Positions 46,964-57,219 are shown, counted from the stretch's first letter. The stretch: DNA of 64,000 nucleotides from an uncultured Candidatus Thioglobus sp. (GCA_905182815.1 CAJJCX010000004.1:62001-126000), one strand, 5' to 3'. Notes: generated by a model not told the origin, from the letters alone. Program-made: numbers and translations.

Positions 46964-47008
46964 TAGCTATTAAAAAAATTCATGATACCGTGAATTTCTT
47001 AATAGCTA
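46964..47008. promoter_or_regulatory. Two-step inverted repeat between sdaA and the hydroxyacid dehydrogenase gene
   Basis: TAGCTATTAA (46964-46973) pairs with TTAATAGCTA (46999-47008), and inside it AAATTCA (46976-46982) pairs with TGAATTT (46991-46997), with an eight-base loop. The total is 17 base pairs with one small internal loop. As both flanking genes point away from it, it is not a terminator of either; an operator or structured 5' leader is more likely. No riboswitch class was recognised. Confidence 0.5.
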
Positions 47009-47080
47009 TTTTTAGGAGTGTTGTCTTAATAAGTAAATTAAAATATCAATATTAATTAGAAAATCACTATGGGTTAAATT

Positions 47081-48019
47081 ATGTCAATAGTATTAGCGTC
47101 TACAGACTTCTGGGAGGATATGGAGGTTTGGTCAAATGGCCTGCAAAAGGCTATGCCAGAGATGGATATAAAAGTTTATCCGGATGATGGCGATGTTAAT
47201 GAGGTTGAATTTGCTGTGGTCTGGAAGCATCCTCGAGGTATATTAAAAAAGTACCCAAATTTAAAAGCGATTTTGTCTCTAGGGGCTGGAGTAGATCACA
47301 TTATTAGTGATCCTGACTTACCAGAAGGACTCCCTATAATCCGCCTGGTAGATAAAAAATTAACTCATGAAATGTGCCTTCATGCCTTGCATTGGGTGCT
47401 TCATTTTCATAGCGATCAGTATCTTTATAGATCTCAACAACTTAAACGCCAGTGGATTCAGCAAAGCTCTATTCAGACAGAGGACCGAACAATTGGCATT
47501 ATGGGTCTAGGGAATATTGGCAGAAGTATTGGTGAATTATTAGTTACTCAAAGTTTTAATGTTATTGGTTGGGGTGCTAATCAAAAATCTTCACTGACAG
47601 ATATTAAATATTATTATGGTCAGGATCAGCTTTCTGATTTTTTAGGCAGGACGAACATTCTAATTAATGTCCTTCCCTTAACATCGGATACTACCAACAT
47701 TATTACAAAAAAAGAGCTTAGACTTCTTCCAAAAAATTCATTTATTATAAATATTGGTAGAGGTGGAATAATTAATGAAGATGATTTATTGACTCTTCTT
47801 AATGACCGACATATTAAAGCAGCTGCTTTGGATGTATTTACTCAAGAACCGTTGCCAGAAAATAATTCACTTTGGGACCATCCTTCAGTTTATATAACGC
47901 CACACATTGCAGGCCAAAGTAATCCAAACTCAGCAGGACAAACTATTTCTGAAAACATCTATCGAATCCAAAAAGGAGAATTGCCTTATCCTATATATAG
48001 TAGGACTAATGGGTATTAA
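47081..48019 (+). CDS. D-2-hydroxyacid dehydrogenase, glyoxylate/hydroxypyruvate reductase A-like
   Basis: A 312-residue NAD(P)-dependent dehydrogenase of the GhrA type. Motifs: GIMGLGNIGRSIGE for nucleotide binding (about residue 139), the substrate arginine in NIGRGGIINEDDL, the acid in DVFTQEPLPENN and the catalytic histidine in ITPHIAGQ. It reduces glyoxylate or hydroxypyruvate and thus links with glycine and serine turnover encoded on both sides. A small hairpin follows but without a T-tract. Confidence 0.87.
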   Translation: MSIVLASTDFWEDMEVWSNGLQKAMPEMDIKVYPDDGDVNEVEFAVVWKHPRGILKKYPNLKAILSLGAGVDHIISDPDLPEGLPIIRLVDKKLTHEMCLHALHWVLHFHSDQYLYRSQQLKRQWIQQSSIQTEDRTIGIMGLGNIGRSIGELLVTQSFNVIGWGANQKSSLTDIKYYYGQDQLSDFLGRTNILINVLPLTSDTTNIITKKELRLLPKNSFIINIGRGGIINEDDLLTLLNDRHIKAAALDVFTQEPLPENNSLWDHPSVYITPHIAGQSNPNSAGQTISENIYRIQKGELPYPIYSRTNGY

Positions 48020-48109
48020 TTCTGATATAAAACTTTGTGATTAACTAAAGGAAGACTGGGTGAGTCTTGTAACCATTATGTCGATATTCACATAATTACG
48101 CTATTTATA

Positions 48110-48158
48110 TCAATTCAAGACGAATTGAATTCAACTAAATAAACTATTCTTATATAAT
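48110..48158 (+). promoter_or_regulatory. gcvT promoter with TCAATTC/GAATTGA inverted repeat
   Basis: TCAATTC (48110-48116) and GAATTGA (48122-48128) are 7-bp arms with a five-base spacer. Two bases on, TTCAAC (48130-48135) and a perfect TATAAT (48153-48158) are 17 bases apart, a plausible sigma-70 promoter 24 bases before gcvT. The repeat half-site matches that ahead of the mttB-like gene at 28563, hinting at shared control. No glycine riboswitch was recognised. Confidence 0.5.
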
Positions 48159-48181
48159 ATGGCTTTTTGAGACAAATTTTA

Positions 48182-49306
48182 ATGTCTAAAGATACGCTAA
48201 TTCGAACTACTCCTTTGCACCAAATGCACTTAGATGCTGGAGCAAAGATGGTACCATTTGCTGGGTATGATATGCCTGTAAGTTATCCTCTTGGGATAAA
48301 AAAAGAACACAACCACACACGTGAAAAAGCAGGACTTTTTGATGTCTCTCATATGGGACAAATAAGGCTGGGTGGTGCAAATGCAAAAAAAGCACTTGAG
48401 TCTATAGTTCCAGTTGATATTATTGATTTACCCTTAATGAAATTGCGCTATGCTTTATTTACAAATAAATCTGGTGGCGTAATGGATGACTTGATGGTTA
48501 CCAATCTGGGCGATGAAGATTTGTTTTTAGTGGTTAATGCCGGCTGTAAAAATTCTGATTTTGCTCATTTGCAAAGGACAATTGGTGATGACTGTAAAGT
48601 AGAGTTTCTTGAAGATGTTGCACTTTTAGCATTACAAGGCCCTTTAGCCCACAAAGTTTTATCTGAGATTGCACCTTCTATTAGTGAAATGATTTTTATG
48701 ACCGCTAAACAAGTAGTTATAAATGGAATTGAATGCTTGGTAACAAGGTCTGGCTATACAGGAGAAGATGGTTTTGAAATTTCATTAGCAGCCAAAGATT
48801 CTGAGGAATTAGCAAAACTTTTACTTTCTAACATAGAAGTTGAATGGGTTGGCTTAGGTGCAAGAGACTCTCTTCGTTTAGAAGCTGGATTATCTCTTTA
48901 TGGACATGAGCTTGATATTCATCATAGTCCTGTTGAGTCTTCATTGGGCTGGGCCTTATCCAAGGTAAGAAGAACTGGTGGAGAAAGAGAAGGTAATTAT
49001 TTAGGCTTCGAAACTATTATGAAGCACATTAATGAGGGCTCTGAATCAAAGGTTGTTGGCCTTCAACCAGAAGGAAGAATGCCTGTTCGAGATGGAGCCA
49101 TGATTGAAGATGAGTTGGGTAATAATGTGGGAAAGGTAACGAGCGGTGGCTTTGGCCCTAGCATAAATAGACCAATAGCTATAGCCAGGTTAAAAAAGAG
49201 TTATATAGAAAAAAATTCCAAGCTTTTTGCATTAGTTAGGGATAAAAAAATTGCAGTTGAGATTGTAAGTCTGCCATTTGTTAAACAGAACTATTACAGA
49301 GGTTAA
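48182..49306 (+). CDS. gcvT: Glycine cleavage system T protein (aminomethyltransferase)
   Basis: A 374-residue folate-dependent aminomethyltransferase. Family motifs are present: KMVPFAGYDMPVSYP near the N-terminus, FDVSHMGQI, RSGYTGEDGFEIS, LGARDSLRLEAGLSLYGHEL with the catalytic aspartate, and VTSGGFGPS. It releases ammonia from the H-protein intermediate and forms methylene-tetrahydrofolate. The start at 48182 (MSKDTLIRTTPLH) is preferred to an upstream in-frame codon at 48167. It is followed by gcvH and gcvP. Confidence 0.97.
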   Translation: MSKDTLIRTTPLHQMHLDAGAKMVPFAGYDMPVSYPLGIKKEHNHTREKAGLFDVSHMGQIRLGGANAKKALESIVPVDIIDLPLMKLRYALFTNKSGGVMDDLMVTNLGDEDLFLVVNAGCKNSDFAHLQRTIGDDCKVEFLEDVALLALQGPLAHKVLSEIAPSISEMIFMTAKQVVINGIECLVTRSGYTGEDGFEISLAAKDSEELAKLLLSNIEVEWVGLGARDSLRLEAGLSLYGHELDIHHSPVESSLGWALSKVRRTGGEREGNYLGFETIMKHINEGSESKVVGLQPEGRMPVRDGAMIEDELGNNVGKVTSGGFGPSINRPIAIARLKKSYIEKNSKLFALVRDKKIAVEIVSLPFVKQNYYRG

Positions 49307-49327
49307 ATATTAATATGAGGAGCAGTA

Positions 49328-49699
49328 ATGAGTATTAAATTTTCAGAAGATCATGAATGGATTCAGTCACAAGGAGATGATCTAGTAGTTATTGGGATAA
49401 CGGATTTTGCCCAAGAGCAATTAGGAGATTTGGTTTATGTTGAGTTACCGGAAGTTGGGGATGAGTGTAGCCGCGGAGAGAATATTTCCGTAATTGAGTC
49501 AGTTAAAGCTGCTTCAGATTTAGTTGCACCAGTTTCTGGAACTATTGTTGAAGTTAACAGTCGTTTAGAAGATGAGCCAGAACTTGTCACTGAAGACTCT
49601 ATGGGAGATGGTTGGTTTATCAAGGTGAAATTATCAAGTCCTGAAGAATTAGATGAGTTAATGGATGAAAGCGCGTACAACAGTTTTATTGAGGAATAA
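49328..49699 (+). CDS. gcvH: Glycine cleavage system H protein
   Basis: A 123-residue lipoyl carrier with the lipoyl-attachment lysine K60 in SVIESVKAASDL and the typical N-terminus HEWIQSQGDDLVVIGITDFA (residues 9-28). It shuttles the aminomethyl group between GcvP and GcvT. AGGAGCAGT precedes the start, and gcvP begins 12 bases after the stop. Confidence 0.97.
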   Translation: MSIKFSEDHEWIQSQGDDLVVIGITDFAQEQLGDLVYVELPEVGDECSRGENISVIESVKAASDLVAPVSGTIVEVNSRLEDEPELVTEDSMGDGWFIKVKLSSPEELDELMDESAYNSFIEE

Positions 49700-49711
49700 G
49701 GAAAGAGTTTA

Positions 49712-52564
49712 ATGGCTAAAAAAATTGAAGATTTATTAAATAATGATGCCTTTACTACTAGGCATATTGGTTCTTCAACTGAGCAGAAAAATCAGATGCT
49801 TGATTATCTTGGTTTTGACAACTTAGATAAGTTAATTGATGAGATTGTGCCAGATGTTATTCGTCGTAAAAAGCCGATGAATATAGCTAAAGGTATGTCG
49901 GAGTTGGCAGCCCTTAAAAAATTAAGAAATCTAGCTAGAATGAATATTCGTTATAAGTCATTCATTGGCCAAGGTTATTACAATGCAATTACACCACCAG
50001 TAATTCAGCGCAATGTCCAAGAAAATCCCTCTTGGTACACTGCTTATACTCCTTATCAGCCAGAAATATCTCAAGGCCGGTTAGAGGCATTAATGAATTT
50101 TCAAACAATGGTCTCAGACTTAACAGGGATGGATTTAGCAAATGCATCAATGCTAGATGAGGCAACCGCCTGTGCAGAAGCTATGACCTTGTGTCATCGA
50201 GTTAGTAAATCTAAGAGTAATATCTTTTTTGTAGCTAATGATTGTTTTATTCAAAATATTGAAGTAATTAAAACTCGAGCTGAGCCACTAAATATTGAGG
50301 TCGTTGTTGGTGACCCTCTGACTGATCTAAAAGAGCTTGATTGTTTTGGAGTGTTATTGCAATATCCTAATACTTATGGCGGCTATAGTGATTACTCAAA
50401 TTTAATAGAATTAGTTCATCAAAAAAAAGCTCTCGTTGCAGTTAGTGCAGACTTACTTTCTTTAACACTTTTAAAGCCACCTGGTGAAATGGGTGCAGAC
50501 ATAGTAGTTGGTAATACTCAAAGATTTGGAGTGCCAATTGGTTATGGTGGTCCACATGCTGCCTTCATGTCTATCAGTGACAAATACAAAAGGTCTATGC
50601 CTGGGCGTATTATTGGAGCATCGGTTGATACTAAAGGGAGGCTTGCTTATAGACTTGCGCTTCAGACTAGAGAGCAACACATTCGCCGTGAAAAAGCGAC
50701 AAGTAATATTTGTACTGCTCAAGCTCTTCTAGCAATTATGGCAAGCATGTATGCTGTTTATCATGGACCAGAGGGACTTAAAAATATCGCTGATCGAATT
50801 TTTCGCTACTCAAGTGTTTTTGCTGAAGGGATGTCAGAAATGGGATTTCGTATTTTAAATGAGACATTTTTTGATACATTAACTATAGAAGTTGAGAACT
50901 CTGATGCAGTAGTTATGCAAGCTGAAAAGAATGGATACAACATAAATGTTTTTAGTAAGACACTCGTTTCAGTTTCATTTGATGAGCTGAGTGCTCCTGA
51001 GGATATAGAGTGCTTATGGAAAATATTTAATACAGAATCTGGCCTAAATACTCAAATTATATTTGAAAAAAATAAGACTCAAATTCATAAAAGTCTTAAA
51101 AGAAAATCAAGCTACTTGACACATGATGTTTTTAATACCTATCGATCAGAAACAAATATGATGCGCTATATTCGGTATTTGGGGGATAAGGATATTGCAC
51201 TTGATCGCTCAATGATTCCTCTTGGTTCATGCACAATGAAGCTTAATGCTGCAGCAGAATTAATACCAGTATCTTGGCCAGAATTTTCTCAGATTCATCC
51301 AGCAGTTCCAATGAATCAAGTCATAGGTTATCAGGAGATGATTAGTGAGCTTGAAGAAATGCTTTGTGAGGCAACAGGTTATGCTGCAATATCACTGCAG
51401 CCAAATTCAGGAGCTCAGGGTGAGTATGCAGGATTAATTGCAATTCGTGCTTATCACCGAAGTAGAGGTGAAGAAAATAGAAATATTTGTTTAATCCCAT
51501 CTTCTGCCCATGGTACTAATCCAGCATCTGCACAAATGGCTGGTATGAAGGTAATCGTAATTGATAGTGCAGAGGATGGCAATATTGATCTTTTAGATTT
51601 AAAAGCAAAAGCAAAAGAGCATGCCGATAATTTAGCTGCAATAATGATTACATATCCTTCTACTCATGGAGTATTTGAAAAGGATGTAAAAGAGGTTTGT
51701 GAAATTGTTCATAATGCTGGAGGCCAGGTTTATATTGATGGTGCCAATATGAACGCAATGGTTGGTGTTTCTGCTCCAGGTGAATTTGGAGGCGACGTAT
51801 CACACCTTAATTTACATAAAACATTTGCTATTCCTCATGGTGGTGGTGGTCCTGGAGTTGGGCCAATTGGCGTTAAAGAGCATTTAGTACACTTTTTACC
51901 AACAACGCCATTAAATAATACAGATGTTGGAAGTATTTCTGGGGCTCCATGGGGTTCTGGCAGTATTTTGCCTATCAGTTGGATGTATATTGCAATGCTT
52001 GGTAAAGAAGGCCTTTATGCTTCTACATGCAATGCAATTTTAAATGCAAACTATATATCAAAGAGACTTGAAGAGCACTATCCAATACTTTATAGTGATG
52101 AAAATGGTAGGATTGCCCATGAGTGTATTATTGATATTAGGCCCATTAAAGACACAGTTGGTATAAGTGTAGATGATGTAGCTAAGCGACTCATTGATTA
52201 CGGTTTTCATGCCCCAACTATGTCATTTCCAGTTGCTGGAACGTTGATGATTGAACCAACAGAGTCTGAGTCATTGGATGAGCTTGATCGATTTTGTGAT
52301 GCTATGATACAAATCAGAAAAGAGATACTAAAAGTTGAGTCTGGAGAATACTCTACAGAAGATAACCCGCTAATTAATTCTCCACATACTCTAGAAATGG
52401 TAACATCTACTGAATGGAATTTTTCATACTCCAGGGAAGAGGCAGCATATCCTGTCGAAAGTTTAAGGCGAGTTAAATACTGGCCGCCAGTTTCGCGAGT
52501 GGATAATGTCTATGGTGATAAGAACTTAATTTGTTCTTGTCCAAGTGTAGAAGATTATAAATAA
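49712..52564 (+). CDS. gcvP: Glycine dehydrogenase (decarboxylating), P protein
   Basis: A 950-residue single-chain P protein. The N-terminal half has RHIGSS and [19 protein letters not shown]-like [10 protein letters not shown]; the C-terminal half has the PLP lysine in [17 protein letters not shown], and [11 protein letters not shown] and [10 protein letters not shown] before it. It decarboxylates glycine and loads H protein. Length and domain order are those of the fused proteobacterial type. Confidence 0.97.
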   Translation: MAKKIEDLLNNDAFTTRHIGSSTEQKNQMLDYLGFDNLDKLIDEIVPDVIRRKKPMNIAKGMSELAALKKLRNLARMNIRYKSFIGQGYYNAITPPVIQRNVQENPSWYTAYTPYQPEISQGRLEALMNFQTMVSDLTGMDLANASMLDEATACAEAMTLCHRVSKSKSNIFFVANDCFIQNIEVIKTRAEPLNIEVVVGDPLTDLKELDCFGVLLQYPNTYGGYSDYSNLIELVHQKKALVAVSADLLSLTLLKPPGEMGADIVVGNTQRFGVPIGYGGPHAAFMSISDKYKRSMPGRIIGASVDTKGRLAYRLALQTREQHIRREKATSNICTAQALLAIMASMYAVYHGPEGLKNIADRIFRYSSVFAEGMSEMGFRILNETFFDTLTIEVENSDAVVMQAEKNGYNINVFSKTLVSVSFDELSAPEDIECLWKIFNTESGLNTQIIFEKNKTQIHKSLKRKSSYLTHDVFNTYRSETNMMRYIRYLGDKDIALDRSMIPLGSCTMKLNAAAELIPVSWPEFSQIHPAVPMNQVIGYQEMISELEEMLCEATGYAAISLQPNSGAQGEYAGLIAIRAYHRSRGEENRNICLIPSSAHGTNPASAQMAGMKVIVIDSAEDGNIDLLDLKAKAKEHADNLAAIMITYPSTHGVFEKDVKEVCEIVHNAGGQVYIDGANMNAMVGVSAPGEFGGDVSHLNLHKTFAIPHGGGGPGVGPIGVKEHLVHFLPTTPLNNTDVGSISGAPWGSGSILPISWMYIAMLGKEGLYASTCNAILNANYISKRLEEHYPILYSDENGRIAHECIIDIRPIKDTVGISVDDVAKRLIDYGFHAPTMSFPVAGTLMIEPTESESLDELDRFCDAMIQIRKEILKVESGEYSTEDNPLINSPHTLEMVTSTEWNFSYSREEAAYPVESLRRVKYWPPVSRVDNVYGDKNLICSCPSVEDYK

Positions 52565-52571
52565 AAATTTT

Positions 52572-53087
52572 ATGACATCATTTTTGATTAGTGTTTTAGG
52601 TGACGATAAACCTGGGCTTATTGACGGTCTTTCAAAGATTATTGTGGCCAATAATGGTGACTGGATTGAGAGTAATATGTCCAGCTTTGAAGGAAAGTTT
52701 GCTGGAATTCTGAAGGTTAATGTGCCATCCAAAAATGCTACTCAATTAAGTAAAGAGTTGGTTTCATCGTCTTTAGGATTGCAAATAGCGTGCGAAGAAA
52801 CTTCTCCATTAAAGCAAGCTAATGTAAAGAGTTATAACATTGAGCTTATTGGTCAAAATCATGTTGGCATTATCAATAAACTATCTCATGTTCTAGCAGA
52901 TGATTTGCAAGCAAATGTAGAAGAGTTAAAGACTGAGATAATTGATGCATCTATGTCTGGAGAGCAGCTTTTCAAAGCACAAATTACTCTTCATTTGCCA
53001 GTCTCCCTTGACGAAAACCTTATTAGAGATAAGCTTGAGCTAATTGCAGATGAGATGATGGTAGAGATATATTCTTACGAAAGTTAG
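52572..53087 (+). CDS. ACT-domain protein, GcvR-like
   Basis: A 171-residue protein with two ACT-like halves: FLISVLGDDKPGLIDGLSKII at the start (21 residues in overlapping motifs) and NIELIGQNHVGIINKLSHVL from about residue 92. GcvR of E. coli is a double-ACT glycine-sensing partner of the activator GcvA. It is placed seven bases after gcvP, which supports a regulatory role in glycine cleavage; no gcvA-like gene is in the window. Confidence 0.82.
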   Translation: MTSFLISVLGDDKPGLIDGLSKIIVANNGDWIESNMSSFEGKFAGILKVNVPSKNATQLSKELVSSSLGLQIACEETSPLKQANVKSYNIELIGQNHVGIINKLSHVLADDLQANVEELKTEIIDASMSGEQLFKAQITLHLPVSLDENLIRDKLELIADEMMVEIYSYES

Positions 53088-53124
53088 GATGGTTTGATTA
53101 GTAAGAGTTATTATTTCTTTTGAT

Positions 53125-53895
53125 CTAGAAACTTCCATAAGCAATAAATGGACCATTTCTATAATTAGACTTTCCATAGTTAAACGGCTCATCATTTGGA
53201 TGCTTAACTGAGCCACCTGCACATCTCAATACAGCATCTCCAGCAGCAGTGTCCCATTCCATAGTTGGACCAAATCGAGGATAGACATCAGCCTCACCAC
53301 AGGCAACTAAACAAAATTTTAATGAAGACCCAATGGATGTTGTATTCTTAATTTTATGATCATTTAACCAAGTATTTGTTAATTCGTCACGATGAGAAAC
53401 ACTCGCTACAGCAACAGCTCCAGATTGAGGTAATTCTCGAATAGTTATAGGCTTAATTAAGTCATTTGATTCTTCGAAAGCGCCAGTAGTAACTGAAGCA
53501 AAAAACATCCTGTTAAGTGCAGGTGCATAAACAACCCCTAAAGTTGGAATGCCATTTTCAATAAGTCCAATATTTACAGTAAATGAACCTAAGCCATCTT
53601 TTTTAAGGAATTCTTTTGTGCCATCAAGTGGATCTATGAGAAAAAACTGATTCGTAGCTTTTGAACTATGACTTTTTGAGTCTTCTTCTGAGACAATTAG
53701 GATATCTGGGGTAATCTCTTTAAGTTTTTTAAGAATTACATGCTCTGCTGCTTTGTCAGCTAGTGTAACCGGCGATCCATCTTCTTTGAAGTTAACATTT
53801 ATTGAATTAGCATAGATTTTCATAATCTCATTACCAGCATTTCGGGCTGTTAATTTCAACTCTTTTAATAAATACGAGTAATCAATAGTTTCCAT
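53125..53895 (-). CDS. cysQ: 3'(2'),5'-bisphosphate nucleotidase CysQ
   Basis: A 256-residue inositol-monophosphatase-fold enzyme: metal motifs EEDSK, DPLDGTKEF and EWDTAAGDAVLR. CysQ dephosphorylates PAP or PAPS in sulfur assimilation. The start METIDYSYLLKEL at 53895 is chosen by family length; a longer frame from 53973 overlaps the creatinase gene. It is convergent with the ACT-domain gene. Confidence 0.88.
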   Translation of the reverse strand: METIDYSYLLKELKLTARNAGNEIMKIYANSINVNFKEDGSPVTLADKAAEHVILKKLKEITPDILIVSEEDSKSHSSKATNQFFLIDPLDGTKEFLKKDGLGSFTVNIGLIENGIPTLGVVYAPALNRMFFASVTTGAFEESNDLIKPITIRELPQSGAVAVASVSHRDELTNTWLNDHKIKNTTSIGSSLKFCLVACGEADVYPRFGPTMEWDTAAGDAVLRCAGGSVKHPNDEPFNYGKSNYRNGPFIAYGSF

Positions 53896-53923
53896 TTTCT
53901 GGGTTAGTGTTTTATAAAAACTA

Positions 53924-55129
53924 CTAAGTAATAATATTATGCTCTGGACCAAATGGAAATTTGGTAATGTCATAGGCGCTATCTTCAGTTAATACCATAA
54001 CATCATGTTCACGATAACCACCAGCACCAGGCTGACTTCCTGGGATCATAATCATAGGCTCCATAGAGACAACCATATTTTTTTGCAGCACTGTATCTAT
54101 ATCCTCTCTTAGCTCAACTCCAGCTTCACGGCCATAGTAGTGAGACAAAACTCCAAATGAATGACCATATCCAAAAGTTCTACTTTCAAGTAAGCCATAC
54201 TCTTCAAAAATTTTATTAAGTTCAAGTGCGATGTCTTTGCATGCAACTCCTGGCTTGATAAGTTTCATTCCTTCCTCATGTACCTTTACATTAATTTCCC
54301 ACAATCTCAGGGATTCGTCATCAACATGATCATAAAATAATGTTCTTTCGAGTGCAACATAGTAGCCTGCAATCATTGAAAAACAATTAAGACTTAAAAT
54401 ATCACCTTTTTGAACTTTCCTAGTGGTCACGGGGTTGTGCGCGCCATCAGTATTAATGCCAGATTGAAACCAAGTCCAGGTGTCCATTAGCTCTGAGTTT
54501 GGATATCGCTTAGCAATTTCTCTGACCATAGCCTGCGTTGAGTGAAGGGCTACCTCGTGTTCTGGCACTCCTTCTTTAACAGCTTCAACGAGTGCTGCAC
54601 CGCCTATATCACAAACATTTGCTCCCTGAATGATATGAGCAATTTCCTCATCTGACTTGATAGAGCGCATCTTCATGCAATCAACTGAAATATCAATAAA
54701 GTTTGATTTGTTAAATGCAGCTTGAAGCTTATCTAAGCGCTCTTTAGTTATATGATCATACTCTATGCCAATTTTATCGCCATTACTTACGAGCTGCTGC
54801 AGGGCATAAAAGAAGCTATCTTTTTGCCAGTCTGTGTAGACTAAGTTTTCACCAAAAGTTCGGCGCCAAGGTTGACCACCATCAATATTTGCAGTTACTG
54901 TTGTTGCTTTATCCTGAGTCACAACAAGCGCGTAAGGTCTCCCAAAAGAACAATAGAGGAAGTCACTGTAATAATTAATACTATGAATAGATGTAAAAAT
55001 TACACTATCAATGTTATTTTGCGCCATATGAGTTCTGAGACTCTGCTGGCGATTTTGGAATTCCTTATCACTGAATGTATGAACTATATTGTCACCATTT
55101 GGTATAAGTATTGTTCTTGGCATATTCAT
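53924..55129 (-). CDS. Creatinase (creatine amidinohydrolase)
   Basis: A 401-residue pita-bread-fold protein matching Pseudomonas creatinase nearly motif for motif: PRTILIPNGDNIVHTFS, INYYSDFLYCSFGRPYALVV in overlapping parts, the catalytic histidine in NTDGAHNPVTTRK (H231; H232 in Pseudomonas), ILSLNCFSMIAGYY, RTFGYGHSFG and VSMEPMIM. Length (about 403 in the family) agrees. It hydrolyses creatine to sarcosine and urea without a metal. Sarcosine oxidase genes at 58.5-63.6 kb can use the product. Confidence 0.9.
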   Translation of the reverse strand: MNMPRTILIPNGDNIVHTFSDKEFQNRQQSLRTHMAQNNIDSVIFTSIHSINYYSDFLYCSFGRPYALVVTQDKATTVTANIDGGQPWRRTFGENLVYTDWQKDSFFYALQQLVSNGDKIGIEYDHITKERLDKLQAAFNKSNFIDISVDCMKMRSIKSDEEIAHIIQGANVCDIGGAALVEAVKEGVPEHEVALHSTQAMVREIAKRYPNSELMDTWTWFQSGINTDGAHNPVTTRKVQKGDILSLNCFSMIAGYYVALERTLFYDHVDDESLRLWEINVKVHEEGMKLIKPGVACKDIALELNKIFEEYGLLESRTFGYGHSFGVLSHYYGREAGVELREDIDTVLQKNMVVSMEPMIMIPGSQPGAGGYREHDVMVLTEDSAYDITKFPFGPEHNIIT

Positions 55130-55258
55130 AGCGACTCCTGTGCATGAGTTAATTTGTGCGGATGTTAATCAATTACCTTTAGTATAGCAAGCTTTTTTAA
55201 TAGATATTTTTTTAGTTTCTTTCAAAGGAAGTTAGCGCCATGATCTAAAACTTTAATC

Positions 55259-56143
55259 TCATTGCGGTTTATTTAAAACTGTTTCACGTATGAATGTATA
55301 AAATCCTGAAGCTACAACAATTGTTGCTCCAATAAGGGTAAGGCTATCTGGTCTCTCCCCAAGAATTATGATTGCAAGAAGCATTGCAAATACTATTCTT
55401 GAATATCGAAATGGGGATATAACTGACATTTCGCCAATCCGAGAAGAAATAACAAGTGAATAATAAGCAATTACTCCAAAGGTAGATGCTCCAATAAAAT
55501 AAATCATTTGATTTGATGTTGGAATTATCATTGGTGAGTTGAATGGAATAATCAAAATACCTGAAATCCCAAAAGCTATAAAGGCATATAAGGCAATCGT
55601 TACCGAGGGAAGGTCAACCTTCATTGCGCGAGTAGCTAGATCTCTGGCAGCTAAAAATAAAGCTCCAAGCAGTGCAAAGATTGAAGCTGGCATAAAACCT
55701 TCAAAGCCAGGACGCACAATCAGTAACACACCCATGAAGCCAATAAATACTGCAGTCCAGCGCCTCCATCCTACTTTTTCCCTAAAAAATATGACAGCGC
55801 CAATGGTTACTAGTAATGGCGTTATTTGTAGGATTGCTGTGGCAGATGAAAGTGGCGTTAAGGCAATTGCTGTAACAAAAAATACCGCTCCCAGAAGCTC
55901 ACAAATTGTTCGAATTATTACATGCTTATTTAATAGGTCTTTATGAAAAATTGGTGCTTTCTGAAAAAGTGCAATTATGAGAAAAACGATACTTCCAGTA
56001 AAACCAAGAATTATTATTACTTCTGATATTGGAAAATAAGCCGATAGCATTTTGATAAATAAATCTTCAAATGCAAACCCTGCCATTGCAAGAATCATGA
56101 ATAAAATACCTCTCAAGTTTTCCATGATTTTTCTTTGATCCAT
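55259..56143 (-). CDS. EamA/DMT family transporter
   Basis: A 294-residue protein with ten hydrophobic helices in two EamA repeats (MAGFAFEDLFIKML and ALFLAARDLATRA). An inner ATG at 56125 (MENLRGILF) may be the true start. Such drug/metabolite transporters export small solutes or take up others; the substrate cannot be deduced. It lies downstream of the creatinase gene's start region in the opposite direction to the next EamA gene. Confidence 0.85.
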   Translation of the reverse strand: MDQRKIMENLRGILFMILAMAGFAFEDLFIKMLSAYFPISEVIIILGFTGSIVFLIIALFQKAPIFHKDLLNKHVIIRTICELLGAVFFVTAIALTPLSSATAILQITPLLVTIGAVIFFREKVGWRRWTAVFIGFMGVLLIVRPGFEGFMPASIFALLGALFLAARDLATRAMKVDLPSVTIALYAFIAFGISGILIIPFNSPMIIPTSNQMIYFIGASTFGVIAYYSLVISSRIGEMSVISPFRYSRIVFAMLLAIIILGERPDSLTLIGATIVVASGFYTFIRETVLNKPQ

Positions 56144-56322
56144 AGGGCTAAAGTTGAATTTTAACTGCTACTATGATTTGAATCTACTTATTTTTTTGAA
56201 CAAATAATATAAGTAGGCTAAATGTTTCAACTTGGCACATAAAAAAATGATTGACAGATATATATTTTAAGAACACAATGCGCAAATAATTAATGTCAAT
56301 CATTATGTTTAATAGGGGTTTC

Positions 56323-57219
56323 ATGCAGAATAGATATTTCCTTGGATTTGTATTAGTAGTTGTCAGTGGAATCATTTGGAGCTTTGGGGCTCCACTTGTT
56401 CGCCTTCTAGAAGATGCTGAAAACTATAGGCTTCAATATCTACTTTATAGAGGCTTAATAATTACATCAGTGATACTTATTTTTGTTGCTCTTAGAGAGG
56501 GAAAAAACTTTTTTAATACGTTCAAGAGGATCGATTCTTGGAGCTTAGTTGGAGGCGTAGTAATGTCAATTACATTTTTTGGTTGGATTTATGCACTAAC
56601 AACCACCACAGTAGCAATTACCTTATTAATGCTTGCCTTGTCTCCAGTTCTTTCTGCATTTTTAGGCTACCTTATTTTAGGTGAAAGGTTGAGCCCTATC
56701 ACTTTCATAAACATGTTGATTGTTGCTGCTGGAATTACAATTATGGTTTGGGATACTGAAAAATCAACTACATTATTAGGCGTTATTTATGGTTTCTTTG
56801 TAGCTTTGGGTTTTGCAATATACACAATTACAATTCGAAAAAATCCCGAAGTGCCTAAATTATTAACGCCTGCGCTTGCTGGCTTTTTTTGCATGTTATG
56901 GGCAACAGTTTTCATCCTAGTAAGTGGAGGCAGTTTTGAAATGGCTCCAATCAATATTGGAATTAGCATGATGCATGGTTTAGTGGTTGGCCTTGGCCTT
57001 ATATTATATGGCTTAGGGGCAAAATATTTGCCTAGTGGTGAGCTTGTAATGCTTTCATTGCTTGAGGTGGTTTTGGGTATTTTTTGGGCATGGCTTCCAA
57101 TATTTGGCATTAACGAGGTTCCGAGTACAAATACTTTAATTGGTGGTTGCGCTATATTTATGGCAATTATTTTTCAGGGAATGAATGCTAGAAAAAAACA
57201 TATAATTCCTATGCCTTAG
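56323..57219 (+). CDS. EamA/DMT family transporter
   Basis: A 298-residue, ten-helix EamA protein (VVSGIIWSFGAPLVRLLE; SPVLSAFLGYLILGERLSP). I chose the ATG at 56323 because of AGGGG just upstream; earlier in-frame ATGs exist at 56293 and 56305. It is divergent from the other EamA gene. A weak hairpin (57243-57259) with T-rich flank follows it. Substrate unknown. Confidence 0.85.
   Translation: MQNRYFLGFVLVVVSGIIWSFGAPLVRLLEDAENYRLQYLLYRGLIITSVILIFVALREGKNFFNTFKRIDSWSLVGGVVMSITFFGWIYALTTTTVAITLLMLALSPVLSAFLGYLILGERLSPITFINMLIVAAGITIMVWDTEKSTTLLGVIYGFFVALGFAIYTITIRKNPEVPKLLTPALAGFFCMLWATVFILVSGGSFEMAPINIGISMMHGLVVGLGLILYGLGAKYLPSGELVMLSLLEVVLGIFWAWLPIFGINEVPSTNTLIGGCAIFMAIIFQGMNARKKHIIPMP

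Noticed and set aside
48052-48068. Hairpin AAGACT-GGGTG-AGTCTT after the hydroxyacid dehydrogenase gene
   Set aside because: The stem is six base pairs and no T-run follows, so it is not a convincing terminator.
48020-48181. Possible glycine riboswitch before gcvT
   Set aside because: I looked for the conserved glycine aptamer core and did not find it; a promoter and an inverted repeat explain the region.
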